Shown here in pieces: positions 38,640 through 51,808 of a stretch of 64,000 bases of DNA. The translations under genes were made by a program, and so were the position numbers. Within the stretch, counting starts at the first letter, position 1. Every line of letters starts with the position of its first letter. The stretch covers positions 3,038,001-3,102,000 of the forward strand of contig NW_027480440.1 of assembly GCF_051401765.1 (NCBI RefSeq). Direction: 5' to 3'. Source of the DNA: Calliopsis andreniformis. Lineage: Eukaryota > Arthropoda > Insecta > Hymenoptera > Andrenidae. The notes below the pieces were generated by a model. The model saw only the letters and a program-made list of their open reading frames with translations, searched no databases and had not been told where the DNA came from.

Positions 38640-40780
38640 TCAATCCTCAATCTGCAATCCTCAATCCTCAGTCCTCAATCCTCAATCCTCATTCTTCGAT
38701 TATCAATACCGAATCCTCAATCTTCAATCCTCAATCCTCAATCCTCAATTCTCAATCCTCAATCCTCAATCCTCAGACTTCAAACATCAATACTCAACCC
38801 TCAGTCCTCGTCCTCAATCCACAACCCTCAATCCTCAATCGTTAATCTTCAATCATAAATATTCAATCTTCAATCCACAATCCTCAATCCTCAAACCTCA
38901 ATCCTCAACCCTCAATCCTCAACGTCCAATCCTCAATGCCCAATCCTCAGTCTTCAATACTCAATCCTCAATCCTCAATCCTCAATCCTCAATCCTCAAT
39001 CCTCAGTCCTCAAACCTCAATCCTGAATTCTCAATCCTGAATCCTCAATCTTCAGCCCTGAGTCCTCAGCAATCAGTTGTCAATCCTCAATCCTCAATAG
39101 AACGTCCTCAATTCACAGTTTTCAATACTCAATACTCAATCTGCAATCTTCAGATTTCTATACGCAAACATCAATTCTCATCACTCAACCCTCAATACTC
39201 AGTCCACAATCCTCAATCTTCAATCGTCAATCCTCAATCCTGAATCCTCAATCTTAATCTTCAATCCTCAATACTCAACCTTCAATCCTCAATCCTCAAT
39301 CCTCAATCTTAATCTTCAATCCTCAATACTCAATCTTCAACCCTCAATCCTCAATCCTCAATCCTCAACACTCAATCCTCAATCTTCAATCCTCAATACT
39401 CAATCTTCAATCCTCAATCCTCAATCCTCAATCCTCAATCCTCCATCCTCAATATTCAACACACAACCCTCAACCATCAATCCTCAATACTCAACCATCA
39501 ATCCTCAATTCTCAATACTCAATAGAGTATCCTGAATTCTCATGGTTCAATACTCAATCCACAATTTTCAATAATCAAATCTCAATCCTCAAACATCAAT
39601 TCTCAACACTCAATCCTCAACACTCAGTCCTCTCTCTTCAATCCTCCATCCTCAATCCTCAATCCTCAATCGTCAATCCTCAACTTTCAATGCTCAACCC
39701 TCAATCCTCAGTCCTCAAACCTCAATCACGAATCCTCAATCCTGAATCCTCAATCTTCAGCCCTCAGTCCTCAACAATCAATTGTCAATCCTCAATCCTC
39801 AATAGAATATCCTCAATTCACTGTTTTCAATACTCAATCCCCATTCTTCAATCTTCAAATCTCAATCCACAAACATCAATTCTCATCACTCAGCCCTCAA
39901 CGCTCAGTCCTCAATCGTCAATCCTCAATCCCCAATCCTCAATCTTCAATCCTCAATCCTCAATCCTCAATCCTCAATCCTCAATCTTCAATACTCAATA
40001 CTCAATATTCAATCCTCAATCCTCAATCCTCAATCCTCAATCCTCAATCCTCAATCCTCAGCCTTCAAACCTCAATCCTCAACCCTCAGCCCTCATCCTC
40101 AATCCTCAATCCTCAATCCTAAATCCTCAATCTTCAATCCTCAATCCTCAATCCTCAATCCTCAATCCTCAATCCTCAATACTCAATCCTCAATCCTCAG
40201 TCCTCAAACCTCAATCCTGAATCCTCAATCCTGAATCCTCAATCTTCAGCCCTGAGTCCTCAACAATCAGTTGTCAATCCTCAATCCTCAATAGAACGTC
40301 CTCAATTCACAGTTTTCAATACTCAATACTCAATCTGCAATCTTCAGATTTCTATACACAAACATCAATTCTCATCACTGAACCCTCAATACTCAGTCCA
40401 CAATCCTCAATCTTCAATCGTCAATCCTCAATCCTCAGTCCCCAATCCTCAATCCTCAATCGTCAATCTTCCATCCTCAATACTCAATCTTCAATCCTCA
40501 ATCCTCATTCCTCAATCCTCAATCCTCAATCTTCAATCCTCAATACTCAATCTTCAATCCTCAATCCTCAATCCTCAACCCTCAACACTCAATCCTCATT
40601 CTTCAATCCTCAATACCCAATCCTCAATCTTCAATCCTCAATCCTCAATCCTCAATCCTCAATCCTCAATAGTCAATCCTCAATCTTCAACTCTCAGTGC
40701 CAAATCCTCTGTCTTGAATACTCAATCCTCAATCCTCAAACTTCAATCCTCAATACTCAATCTTCAATCCTCAATCCTCA
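38640..40780 (+). repeat. 3,843-offset repeat, copy 1
   Basis: Landmarks here recur exactly 3,843 bases downstream: CGTTAATCTTC (38,840/42,683), AATAGAGTATCC (39,521/43,364), CAATCAATTGTCAATCC (about 39,775/43,618) and the CCTCAGTGCCAAA segment (about 40,694/44,537). The offset is 549 x 7, so the two copies stay in heptamer register. The stretch holds ordinary degenerate blocks near 39,100, 39,810 and 40,290 and the unusual ATGG-containing variant near 39,521. Confidence 0.82.
39521..39600 (+). repeat. Divergent landmark variant with TTCTCATGG
   Basis: A degenerate block whose core reads AGAGTATCCTGAATTC then TCATGGTTCAATACTC, in place of the usual TTCACAGTTTTC. It occurs only in the right part of the window, at 39,521, 43,364, 45,635 and 52,558. 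A sister form with TTCTCAGGATTCAATAC occurs near 45,400 and 52,325. GG on the + strand is rare in this array, so these are conspicuous. Their positions follow the 3,843 and 6,923 duplications, which implies one or two founding events. Confidence 0.75.
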
Positions 40781-42482
40781 GTCCTCAATCCTCAATCCTC
40801 ATTCTTCAATCCTCAATACCCAATCCTCAATCTTCAATCCTCAATCCTCAATCCTCAATTCTCAATCCTCAATCCTCAATCCTCAGACCTCAAACATCAA
40901 TACTCAACCCTCAGTCCTCGTCCTCAATCCACAACCCTCAATCCTCAATCCTCAATCTTCAATTCTCAATCCTCAATCCACAATCCTCAATCATCAATCC
41001 TCAATCCTCAAACCTCAATCCTGAATCCTCAATCCTGAATCCTCAATCTTCAGCCCTCAGTCCTCAACAATCAGCTGTCAATCCTCAATCCTCAATAGAA
41101 TATCATCAATTCAAAGCTTTCAATACTCAATACTCAATCTGCAATCTCCAAATCTCTATCCACAATTATCAATTCTCATCACTCAACCCTCAACGCTCAG
41201 TCCCCAATCCTCAATCTTCAATCCTCAATCCTCAATCCTCAATCCTCAATCCTCAATCTTCAATCCTCAATACTCAATCTTCAATCCTCAATCCTCAACA
41301 CTCAATCCTCAATCCTCAATCCTCAATCCTCAATCTTCAATCCTCAATACTCAATCTTCAATCCTCAATCCTCAATCCTCAATCCTCAATCCTCATACTT
41401 CAATCCCCAACACCCAGTCCTCAATCTTCAATCCTCAATCCTCAATCCTCAATTCTCAATCCTCAATCCTCAATCCTCAGACCTCAAACATCAATACTCA
41501 ACCCTCAGTCCTCGTCCTCAATCCACAACACACAATCCTCAATCCTCAATCTTTAATCATCAATATTCTATCTTCAGTCCTCAATCCTCAATCCTCAATC
41601 CTCAATCCTCAATCCTCAATGTTCAATCCGCAATACCCAATCCTCAATCTTCAATACTCAATCCTCAATCCTTAATCCTCAATCCTCAATCCTCAATCAT
41701 CAATCCTCAATGCTCAATCCTCAATCCTCAATCCTCAATCCTCAATCTTAATCTTCAATCCTCAATACTCAATCTTCAATCCTCAATCCTCAATCCTCAA
41801 CACTCAATCCTCAATCATGAATCCTCAATCCTCAGTCCTCAATCTACAATCCTCAATACTCAATCTGCAATCCTCAATCCTCAGTCCTCAATCCTCAATC
41901 CTCATTCTTCAATCCTCAATACCGAATCCTCAATCTTCAATCCTCAATCCTCAATACTCAATCTTCAATCCTCAATCCTCAATTTTCAATCCTCAATGCT
42001 CAATCCTCAATCCTCAATCCTCAATCCTCAATCCTCAATCCTCAATCCTCAGTCTTCAATACTCAATACCCAATCCTCAGTCTTCAATCCACAATCCTCA
42101 ATCCTCAATCCTCACTCCTCAATCCTCAGTCCTCAAACCTCAATCCTGAATCTTTCAATCATGAACCCTCAATCTTCAGCCCTGAGTGCTACGCAATCAG
42201 TTGTCAATCCTCAATCCCCAATAGAATGTCCTCAGTTCACAGCTTTCAATACTCAATACTCAATCTGCAAACTTCAGATCTCTATCCACAAACATCAATT
42301 CTCATCACTCAACCCTCAATACGCAGTCCCCAATCCTCAATCTTCAATCCTCAATCCTCAATCCTCAATCCTCAATCTTAATCTTCAATCCTCAATACTC
42401 AATCTTCAATCCTCAATCCTCAATCCTCAATCCTCAATCCTCAATCTTCAACCCTCAATCCTCAATCCTCTATCTACAATCC
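40781..42482 (+). repeat. Spacer between 3,843 copies; source-like match to 61.7-63.5 kb
   Basis: This is heptamer sequence with CAATCAGCTGTCAATCC near 41,067, CAACACACAATCC near 41,526, CAATCCGCAATACCC near 41,624, and an 8-base register shift in GAATCTTTCAATCATG near 42,149. From about 40,950 to about 42,700 it matches 61,720 to about 63,470 at an offset of 20,768, rising to 20,775 after an added heptamer near 63,180. Part of it (about 40.6-41.23 kb) also matches 51.1-51.77 kb at 10,542, which is 1,506 x 7. Confidence 0.75.
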
Positions 42483-44623
42483 TCAATACTCAATCTGCAA
42501 TCCTCAATCCTCAGTCCTCAATCCTCAATCCTCATTCTTCAATTATCAATACCGAATCCTCAATCTTCAATCCTCAATCCTCAATCCTCAATTCTCAATC
42601 CTCAATCCTCAATCCTCAGACTTCAAACATCAATACTCAACCCTCAGTCCTCGTCCTCAATCCACAACCCTCAATCCTCAATCGTTAATCTTCAATCATA
42701 AATATTCAATCTTCAATCCACAATCCTCAATCCTCAAACCTCAATCCTCAACCCTCAATCCTCAACGTCCAATCCTCAATGCCCAATCCTCAGTCTTCAA
42801 TACTCAATCCTCAATCCTCAATCCTCAATCCTCAATCCTCAATCCTCAGTCCTCAAACCTCAATCCTGAATTCTCAATCCTGAATCCTCAATCTTCAGCC
42901 CTGAGTCCTCAGCAATCAGTTGTCAATCCTCAATCCTCAATAGAACGTCCTCAATTCACAGTTTTCAATACTCAATACTCAATCTGCAATCTTCAGATTT
43001 CTATACGCAAACATCAATTCTCATCACTCAACCCTCAATACTCAGTCCACAATCCTCAATCTTCAATCGTCAATCCTCAATCCTGAATCCTCAATCTTAA
43101 TCTTCAATCCTCAATACTCAACCTTCAATCCTCAATCCTCAATCCTCAATCTTAATCTTCAATCCTCAATACTCAATCTTCAACCCTCAATCCTCAATCC
43201 TCAATCCTCAACACTCAATCCTCAATCTTCAATCCTCAATACTCAATCTTCAATCCTCAATCCTCAATCCTCAATCCTCAATCCTCCATCCTCAATATTC
43301 AACACACAACCCTCAACCATCAATCCTCAATACTCAACCATCAATCCTCAATTCTCAATACTCAATAGAGTATCCTGAATTCTCATGGTTCAATACTCAA
43401 TCCACAATTTTCAATAATCAAATCTCAATCCTCAAACATCAATTCTCAACACTCAATCCTCAACACTCAGTCCTCTCTCTTCAATCCTCCATCCTCAATC
43501 CTCAATCCTCAATCGTCAATCCTCAACTTTCAATGCTCAACCCTCAATCCTCAGTCCTCAAACCTCAATCACGAATCCTCAATCCTGAATCCTCAATCTT
43601 CAGCCCTCAGTCCTCAACAATCAATTGTCAATCCTCAATCCTCAATAGAATATCCTCAATTCACTGTTTTCAATACTCAATCCCCATTCTTCAATCTTCA
43701 AATCTCAATCCACAAACATCAATTCTCATCACTCAGCCCTCAACGCTCAGTCCTCAATCGTCAATCCTCAATCCCCAATCCTCAATCTTCAATCCTCAAT
43801 CCTCAATCCTCAATCCTCAATCCTCAATCTTCAATACTCAATACTCAATATTCAATCCTCAATCCTCAATCCTCAATCCTCAATCCTCAATCCTCAATCC
43901 TCAGCCTTCAAACCTCAATCCTCAACCCTCAGCCCTCATCCTCAATCCTCAATCCTCAATCCTAAATCCTCAATCCTCAATCCTCAATCCTCAATCCTCA
44001 ATCCTCAATCCTCAATCCTCAATACTCAATCCTCAATCCTCAGTCCTCAAACCTCAATCCTGAATCCTCAATCCTGAATCCTCAATCTTCAGCCCTGAGT
44101 CCTCAACAATCAGTTGTCAATCCTCAATCCTCAATAGAACGTCCTCAATTCACAGTTTTCAATACTCAATACTCAATCTGCAATCTTCAGATTTCTATAC
44201 ACAAACATCAATTCTCATCACTGAACCCTCAATACTCAGTCCACAATCCTCAATCTTCAATCGTCAATCCTCAATCCTCAGTCCCCAATCCTCAATCCTC
44301 AATCGTCAATCTTCCATCCTCAATACTCAATCTTCAATCCTCAATCCTCATTCCTCAATCCTCAATCCTCAATCTTCAATCCTCAATACTCAATCTTCAA
44401 TCCTCAATCCTCAATCCTCAACCCTCAACACTCAATCCTCATTCTTCAATCCTCAATACCCAATCCTCAATCTTCAATCCTCAATCCTCAATCCTCAATC
44501 CTCAATCCTCAATAGTCAATCCTCAATCTTCAACTCTCAGTGCCAAATCCTCTGTCTTGAATACTCAATCCTCAATCCTCAAACTTCAATCCTCAATACT
44601 CAATCTTCAATCCTCAATCCTCA
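42483..44623 (+). repeat. 3,843-offset repeat, copy 2
   Basis: This is the second copy of 38,640-40,780. Very few differences are visible, for example a CAATTATCAATACCG here (about 42,540) against CGATTATCAATACCG in copy 1 (38,698). At its right end the sequence changes from the copy-1 form CCTCAGTCCTCAATCC to an all-CAATCCT form near 44,623 and then follows the 50.28-kb pattern (offset 5,657). Confidence 0.82.
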
Positions 44624-44885
44624 ATCCTCAATCCTCAATCCTCATTCTTCAATCATCAATACCCAATCCTCAATCTTCAATCCTCAATCCTCAATCCTCA
44701 ATTCTCAATCCTCAATCCTCAATCCTCAAACCTCAAACATCAATACTCAACCCTCAGTCCTCGTCCTCAATCCACAACCCTCAATCCTCAACCCTCAATC
44801 TTCAATTCTCAATCCTCAATCCACAATCCTCAATCATCAATCCTCAGTCCTCAAACCTCAATCCTGAATCCTCAATCCTGAATCC
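44624..44885 (+). repeat. Short heptamer segment matching 50,281-50,542
   Basis: It continues the 5,657-offset match to 49.25-50.54 kb, with CTCAAACCTCAAACATC and TCCTCGTCCTCAATCC near 44,757. It ends at CAATCCTGAATCC near 44,885, where the sequence jumps to CAATACTCAACC and the 6,923-offset pair begins. Confidence 0.7.
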
Positions 44886-47800
44886 TCAATACTCAACCTT
44901 CAATCCTCAATCCTCAACACTCAATCCTCAATCCTCAATCCTCAATCCTCAATCTTCAATCCTCAATACTCAATCTTCAGTCCTCAATCCCCAATCCTCA
45001 ATCCTCAATCCTCATTCTTCAATCCTCAACACCCAGTCCTCAATCTTCAATCCTCAATCCTCAATCCTCAATTCTCAAACCTCAATCCTCAATCCTCAGA
45101 CCTCAAACATCAATACTCAACCCTCAGTCCTCGTCCTCAATCCACAACACACAATCCTCAATCCTCAATCTTCAATCATCAATATTCAATCTTCAGTCCT
45201 CAATCCTCAATCCTCAATCCTCAATCCTCAATCCTCAATGTTCAATCCGCAATACGCAATCCTCAATCTTCAATACTCAATCCTCAATCCTTAATCCTCA
45301 ATCCTCAATCATCAATCCTCAATCTTCAATACTCAATCGTCAATCCTCAATCCTCAATCCTCAATACCCAACCATCAATCCTCAATTCCCAATACTCAAT
45401 AGAATATCCTGAATTCTCAGGATTCAATACTCAAACCTCAATCCTCAACCCTCAGCCCTCATCCTCCATCCTCAATCCTCAATCCTCAATCCTCAATCTT
45501 CAACCCTCAATACTCAATCTTCAATCCTCAATCCTCAATACTCAATCCTCAATCCTCCATCCTCAATATTCAACATAGAACCCTCAACCATCAATCCTCA
45601 ATACTCAACCATCAATCCTCAATTCTCAATACTCAATAGAGTATCCTGAATTCTCATGGTTCAATACTCAATCCACAATTTTCAATAATCAAAACTCAAT
45701 CCTCAAACATCAATTCTCAACACTCAATCCTCAACACTCAGTCCTCTCTCTTCAATCCTCCATCCTCAATCCTCAATCCTCAATCGCCAATTCTCAACTT
45801 TCAATCCTCAACCCTCAATCCTCAGTCCTCAAACCTCAATCACGAATCCTCAATCCTGAATCCTCAATCTTCAGCCCTCAGTCCTCAACAATCAATTGTC
45901 AATCCTCAATCCTCAATAGAATATCCTCAATTCACAGTCTTCTATACTCAATACTCAACCTGCAATCTTCAGATCTCTATCCACAAACATCAATTCTCAT
46001 CACTCAACCCTCAATGCTCAGTCCCCAATCCTCAATCTTCAATCCTCAATCCTCAATCCTCAATCCTCAATCCTCAATCTTAATCTTCAATCCTCAATAC
46101 TCAATCTTCAATCCTCAATCCTCAATCCTCAATCCTCAATACTCAATCCTCAATCTTCAATCCTCAATACTCAATCTTCAAACCTCAATCCTCAATCCTC
46201 AACACTCAATCCTCAATCCTCAATCCTCAATTGTCAATCTTCCATCCTCAATACTCAATCTTCAATCCTCAATCCTCAATCCTCAATCCTCAATCCTCAT
46301 TCTTCAATCCTCAATACCCTATCCTCAATCTTCAATCCTCAATCCTCAATCCTCAATCCTCGATCCTCAATAGTCAATCCTCAACCTTCAACCCTCAGTG
46401 CCAAATACTCAATCTTGAATACTCAATCCTCAATCCTCAAACTTCAATCCTCAATACTCAATCTTCAATCCTCAATCCTCAGTCCTCAATCCTCAAACCT
46501 CATTCTTCAATCCTCAATACCCAATCCTCAATCTTCAATCCTCAATCCTCAATCCTCAATTCTCAATCCTCAATCCTCAATCCTCAGACCTCAAACATCA
46601 ATACTCAACCCTCAGTCCTCGTCCTCAATCCACAACCCTCAATCCTCAACCCTCAATCTTCAATTCTCAATCCTCAATCCACAATCCTCAATCATCAATC
46701 CTCAGTCCTCAAACCTCAATCCTGAATCCTCAATCCTGAATCCTCAGTCTTCAGCCCTCAGTCCTCAACAATCAGTTATCAATCATCAATCCTGAATAGA
46801 ATATCATCAATACACAGATTTCAATACTCAATACTCAATCTGCAATCTTCAAATCTCTATCCACATTCATCAATTCTCATCACTCAACCCTCTAACACTC
46901 AGTCTCCAATCCTCAATCTTCAACCCTCAATCCTCAATCCTCAACACTCAATCCTCAATCCTCAATTTTCAATCCTCAATAATCAATCTTCAATCCTCAA
47001 TCCTCAATCCTCAATTTTCAATCCTCAATAATCAATCTTCAATCCTCAATCCTCAATCCTCAATTCTCAATCCGCAATCGTCAGTCTTCAATCCTCAATC
47101 CTCAGTCCTCAATCCTCAAACCTCATTCTTCAATCCTCAATACCCAATCCTCAATCTTCAATCCTCAATCCTCAATCCTCAATTCTCAATCCTCAATCCT
47201 CAATCCTCAGACCTCAAACATCAATACTCAACCCTCAGTCCTCGTCCTCAATCCACAACCCTCAATCCTCAACCCTCAATCTTCAATTCTCAATCCTCAA
47301 TCCACAATCCTCAATCATCAATCCTCAGTCCTCAAACCTCAATCCTGAATCCTCAATCCTGAATCCTCAGTCTTCAGCCCTCAGTCCTCAACAATCAGTT
47401 ATCAATCATCAATCCTGAATAGAATATCATCAATACACAGCTTTCAATCCTCAATCCTCAATTGTCAATCTTCCATCCTCAATCCTCAACCTTCAATCCT
47501 CAATCCTCAATCCTCAATCCTCAATCCTCAATCTTAACCTTCAATCCTCAATACTCAATCTTCAATCCTCAATCCTCAATCCTCAATCCTCAATACTCAA
47601 TCCTCAATCTTCAATCCTCAATACTCAATCTTCAAACCTCAATCCTCAATCCTCAACACTCAATCCTCAATCCTCAATCCTCAATTGTCAATCTTCCATC
47701 CTCAATACTCAATCTTCAATCCTCAATCCTCAATCCTCAATCCTCAATCCTCATTCTTCAATCCTCAATACCCTATCCTCAATCTTCAATCCTCAATCCT

Positions 47801-48195
47801 CAATCCTCAATCTTAATCTTCAATCCTCAATACTCAATCTTCAATCCTCAATCCTCAATCCTCAATCCTCAATCCTCAATCCTCAATCCTCAATTCTCAA
47901 TCCTCAATCCTCAGTCCTCAGTCCTCAAACCACAATCCCCAACCCTCAGCCATCATCCTCAATCCTCAGTCCTCAATCCTCAGCCCTCCGTCCTCAAACC
48001 TCAATCCTCAGCTCTCAGACCTCATCCTCGATCCTCAATCCTCAACCCTCAATCCTCAATCCTCAATCCTCAATTGTCAATCTTCCATCCTCAATACTCA
48101 ATCTTCAATCCTCAATCCTCAATCCTCAATCCTCAATCCTCATTCTTCAATCCTCAATACCCTATCCTCAATCTTCAATCCTCAATCCTCAATCC
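44886..48195 (+). repeat. 6,923-offset repeat, copy 1 (about 3.3 kb)
   Basis: Landmarks recur exactly 6,923 bases (989 x 7) downstream: 45,635/52,558, 46,014/52,937, 46,231/53,154, 46,415/53,338 and 47,462/54,385. It includes degenerate blocks near 45,400 (variant TTCTCAGGATTC), 45,635 (variant TTCTCATGGTTC), 45,920, 46,795 and 47,417. Near 46,960-47,045 a motif of about 60 bases (CAATTTTCAATCCTCAATAA) is locally doubled, and both copies carry this doubling. Confidence 0.82.
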
Positions 48196-49250
48196 TCAAT
48201 CTTAATCTTCAATCCTCAATACTCAATCTTCAATCCTCAATCCTCAATCTTCAATCCTCAATCCTCAATCCTCAATCCTCAATCCTCAATCTTCAATCCT
48301 CAATACTCAATATTCAATCCTCAATCCTCAATCCTCAATCCTCAATCCTCAATCCTCAATCCTCAGCCTTCAAACCTCAATCCTCAACCCTCAGCCCTCA
48401 TCCTCAATCCTCAATCCTCAATCCTAAATCCTCAATCTTCAATCCTCAATCCTCAATCCTCAATCCTCAATCCTCAATCCTCAATACTCAATCCTCAATC
48501 CTCAATCTTCAATCCTCAACACTCAGTCGTCAAGCCTCAATCCTCAATCCTCGTTCTTCAATCCTCAATCCTCAATACTCAATCCTCAATCTTCGATCCT
48601 CAGTACTCAATATTCAATCCTCAATCCTCAATCCTCAATTCTCAATCCTCAATCCTCAGTCCTCAGTCCTCATACCTCAATCCTCAACGCTCAGCCCTCA
48701 TCCTCAATCCTCAATTCTCAATCCTAAATCCTCAATCTTCCATCCTCAATACTCAATCCTCAATCCTCAATCCCCTGTCCTCAAACCTCAATTCTGAATC
48801 CTCAATCCTGAATCCTCAATCTTCAGCCCTCAGTCCTCAACAATCAGTTGTCAATCCTCAATCCTCAATAGAATATCCTCAATTCACAGTTTTCTATACT
48901 CAATACTCAAACTGCAATCTTCAAATCTCTATTCACAAACATCAATTCTCATCACTCAACTCTCAACACTCCGTCCACAATCCTCAAACTTCAATCCTCA
49001 ATCCTCAATCCTCAACCCTCAATCCTCAATCCTCAATTTTCAAACCTCAATAATCAATCTTCAATCCTCAATCCTCAATCCTCAGTCCTCAATCGTCAGA
49101 CTTCAATCCTCAATACTCAATCTTCAATCCTGAATCCTCAATCCTCAATCCTCAATCCTCAATCCTCATTCTTCAATCCTCAATACTCAATCCTCAATCC
49201 TCAATCCCCTGTCCTCAAACCTCAATTCTGAATCCTCAATCCTGAATCCT
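48196..49250 (+). repeat. Mosaic segment with homology to the window start
   Basis: About 1 kb of more diverged heptamers, with CCTCAGCCTTCAAACC near 48,361, CCTCGTTCTTC near 48,549 and CTTCGATCCTCAGTACTC near 48,592. From about 48,700 to 49,150 it follows the order seen at 41-480, including CCCCTGTCCTCAAACC, a degenerate block and CGTCAGACTTC. The offset is about 48,660 and shifts by one where the window-start copy has lost a base. Confidence 0.7.
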
Positions 49251-50545
49251 CAATCTTCAGCCCTCAGTCCTCAACAATCAATTGTCAATCCTCAATCCTC
49301 AATAGAATATCCTCAATTCACTGTTTTCAATACTCAATCCCCATTCTTCAATCTTCAAATCTCAATCCACAAACATCAATTCTCATCACTCAGCCCTCAA
49401 CGCTCAGTCCTCAATCGTCAATCCTCAATCCCCAATCCTCAATCTTCAATCCTCAATCCTCAATCCTCAATCCTCAATCCTCAATCTTCAATACTCAATA
49501 CTCAATATTCAATCCTCAATCCTCAATCCTCAATCCTCAATCCTCAATCCTCAATCCTCAGCCTTCAAACCTCAATCCTCAACCCTCAGCCCTCATCCTC
49601 AATCCTCAATCCTCAATCCTAAATCCTCAATCTTCAATCCTCAATCCTCAATCCTCAATCCTCAATCCTCAATCCTCAATACTCAATCCTCAATCCTCAG
49701 TCCTCAAACCTCAATCCTGAATCCTCAATCCTGAATCCTCAATCTTCAGCCCTGAGTCCTCAACAATCAGTTGTCAATCCTCAATCCTCAATAGAACGTC
49801 CTCAATTCACAGTTTTCAATACTCAATACTCAATCTGCAATCTTCAGATTTCTATACACAAACATCAATTCTCATCACTGAACCCTCAATACTCAGTCCA
49901 CAATCCTCAATCTTCAATCGTCAATCCTCAATCCTCAGTCCCCAATCCTCAATCCTCAATCGTCAATCTTCCATCCTCAATACTCAATCTTCAATCCTCA
50001 ATCCTCATTCCTCAATCCTCAATCCTCAATCTTCAATCCTCAATACTCAATCTTCAATCCTCAATCCTCAATCCTCAACCCTCAACACTCAATCCTCATT
50101 CTTCAATCCTCAATACCCAATCCTCAATCTTCAATCCTCAATCCTCAATCCTCAATCCTCAATCCTCAATAGTCAATCCTCAATCTTCAACTCTCAGTGC
50201 CAAATCCTCTGTCTTGAATACTCAATCCTCAATCCTCAAACTTCAATCCTCAATACTCAATCTTCAATCCTCAATCCTCAATCCTCAATCCTCAATCCTC
50301 ATTCTTCAATCATCAATACCCAATCCTCAATCTTCAATCCTCAATCCTCAATCCTCAATTCTCAATCCTCAATCCTCAATCCTCAAACCTCAAACATCAA
50401 TACTCAACCCTCAGTCCTCGTCCTCAATCCACAACCCTCAATCCTCAACCCTCAATCTTCAATTCTCAATCCTCAATCCACAATCCTCAATCATCAATCC
50501 TCAGTCCTCAAACCTCAATCCTGAATCCTCAATCCTGAATCCTCA
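49251..50545 (+). repeat. Third relative of the 39.8/43.6-kb segment
   Basis: CAATCAATTGTCAATCC occurs at 39,775, 43,618 and 49,275, giving offsets of 9,500 and 5,657. The copy is mosaic: near 49,630 it shares CTAAATCCTCAATCTTC with the 40.1-kb copy (the 43.97-kb copy reads CAATCCTC), yet near 50,281-50,300 it shares an all-CAATCCT run with the 44.6-kb copy against CAGTCCTC at 40.78 kb. Confidence 0.75.
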
Positions 50546-51808
50546 GTCTTCAGCCCTCAGTCCTCAACAATCAGTTATCAATCCTCAATCCTGAATAGAG
50601 TATCATCAATACACAGTTTTCAATACCCAATACTCAATCTGCAATCTTCAAATCTCTATCCACAGTCATCAATTCTCATCACTCAACCCTCTAACACTCA
50701 GTCCCCAATCCTCAATCTTCAATCCTCAATCCTCAATCCTCAATTCTCAATCCTCAATCGTCAGTCTTCAATCCTCAATAGTCAATCTTCAATCCTGAAT
50801 CCTCAATCCTCAATCCTCAATCCTCATTCTTCAATCCTCAATACCCAATCCTCAATCTTCAATCCTCAATCCTCAATCCTCAATTCTCAATCCTCATTCC
50901 TCAGTCCTCAGTCCTCAAACCTCAATCCTCGGCCCTCAGCCCTCATCCTCAATCATCAATCCTCAATCCTCAATCCTCAATAGAATATCATCAATTCACA
51001 GTTTTCAATACTCAATACTCAATCTGCAATCTTCAAATCTCTATTCACAAACATCAATTCTCATCACTCAACCCTCAACACTCCGTCCCTAATCCTCAAT
51101 CTTCATTCCTCAATCCTCAATCCTCAATCCTCAATCCTCATTCTTCAATCCTCAATACCCTATCCTCAATCTTCAATCCTCAATCCTCAATCCTCAATCC
51201 TCAATCCTCAATAGTCAATCCTCAATCTTCAACCCTCAGTGCCAAAGACTCAATCTTGAATACTCAATCCTCAATCCTCAAACTTCAATCCTCAATACTC
51301 AATCTTCAATCCTCAATCCTCAGTCCTCAATACTCAATCCTCATTCTTCAATCCTCAATACCCAATACTCAATCTTCAATCCCCAATCCTCAATCCTCAA
51401 TTCTCAATCCTCAATCCTCAATCCTCAGACCTCAAACATCAATACTCAACCCTCAGTCCTCGTCCTCAATCCACAACCCTCAATCCTCAATCCTCAATCT
51501 TCAATTCTCAATCCTCAATCCACAATCCTCAATCATCAATCCTCAATCCTCAAACCTCAATCCTGAATCCTCAATCCTGAATCCTCAATCTTCAGCCCTC
51601 AGTCCTCAACAATCAGCTGTCAATCCTCAATCCTCAATAGAATATCATCAATTCAAAGCTTTCAATACTCAATACTCAATCTGCAATCTTCAAATCTCTA
51701 TCCACAATCATCAATTCTCATCACTCAACCCTCAACGCTCAGTCCCCAATCCTCAATCTTCAATCCTCAATCCTCAAACCTCAATACTCAATCCTCAATC
51801 TTCAATCC
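50546..51808 (+). repeat. Block-B-like mosaic segment
   Basis: Heptamers with degenerate blocks near 50,596, 50,980 and 51,640, CCTCGGCCCTCAGCCC near 50,927, and CCTCAGTGCCAAAGACTC near 51,236. From about 51.1 to 51.77 kb it matches 40.6-41.23 kb at an offset of 10,542. The first part resembles block B around 17.5-18.6 kb, including the 8-base register shift in CCCTCTAACACTCAG near 50,687. Confidence 0.65.
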
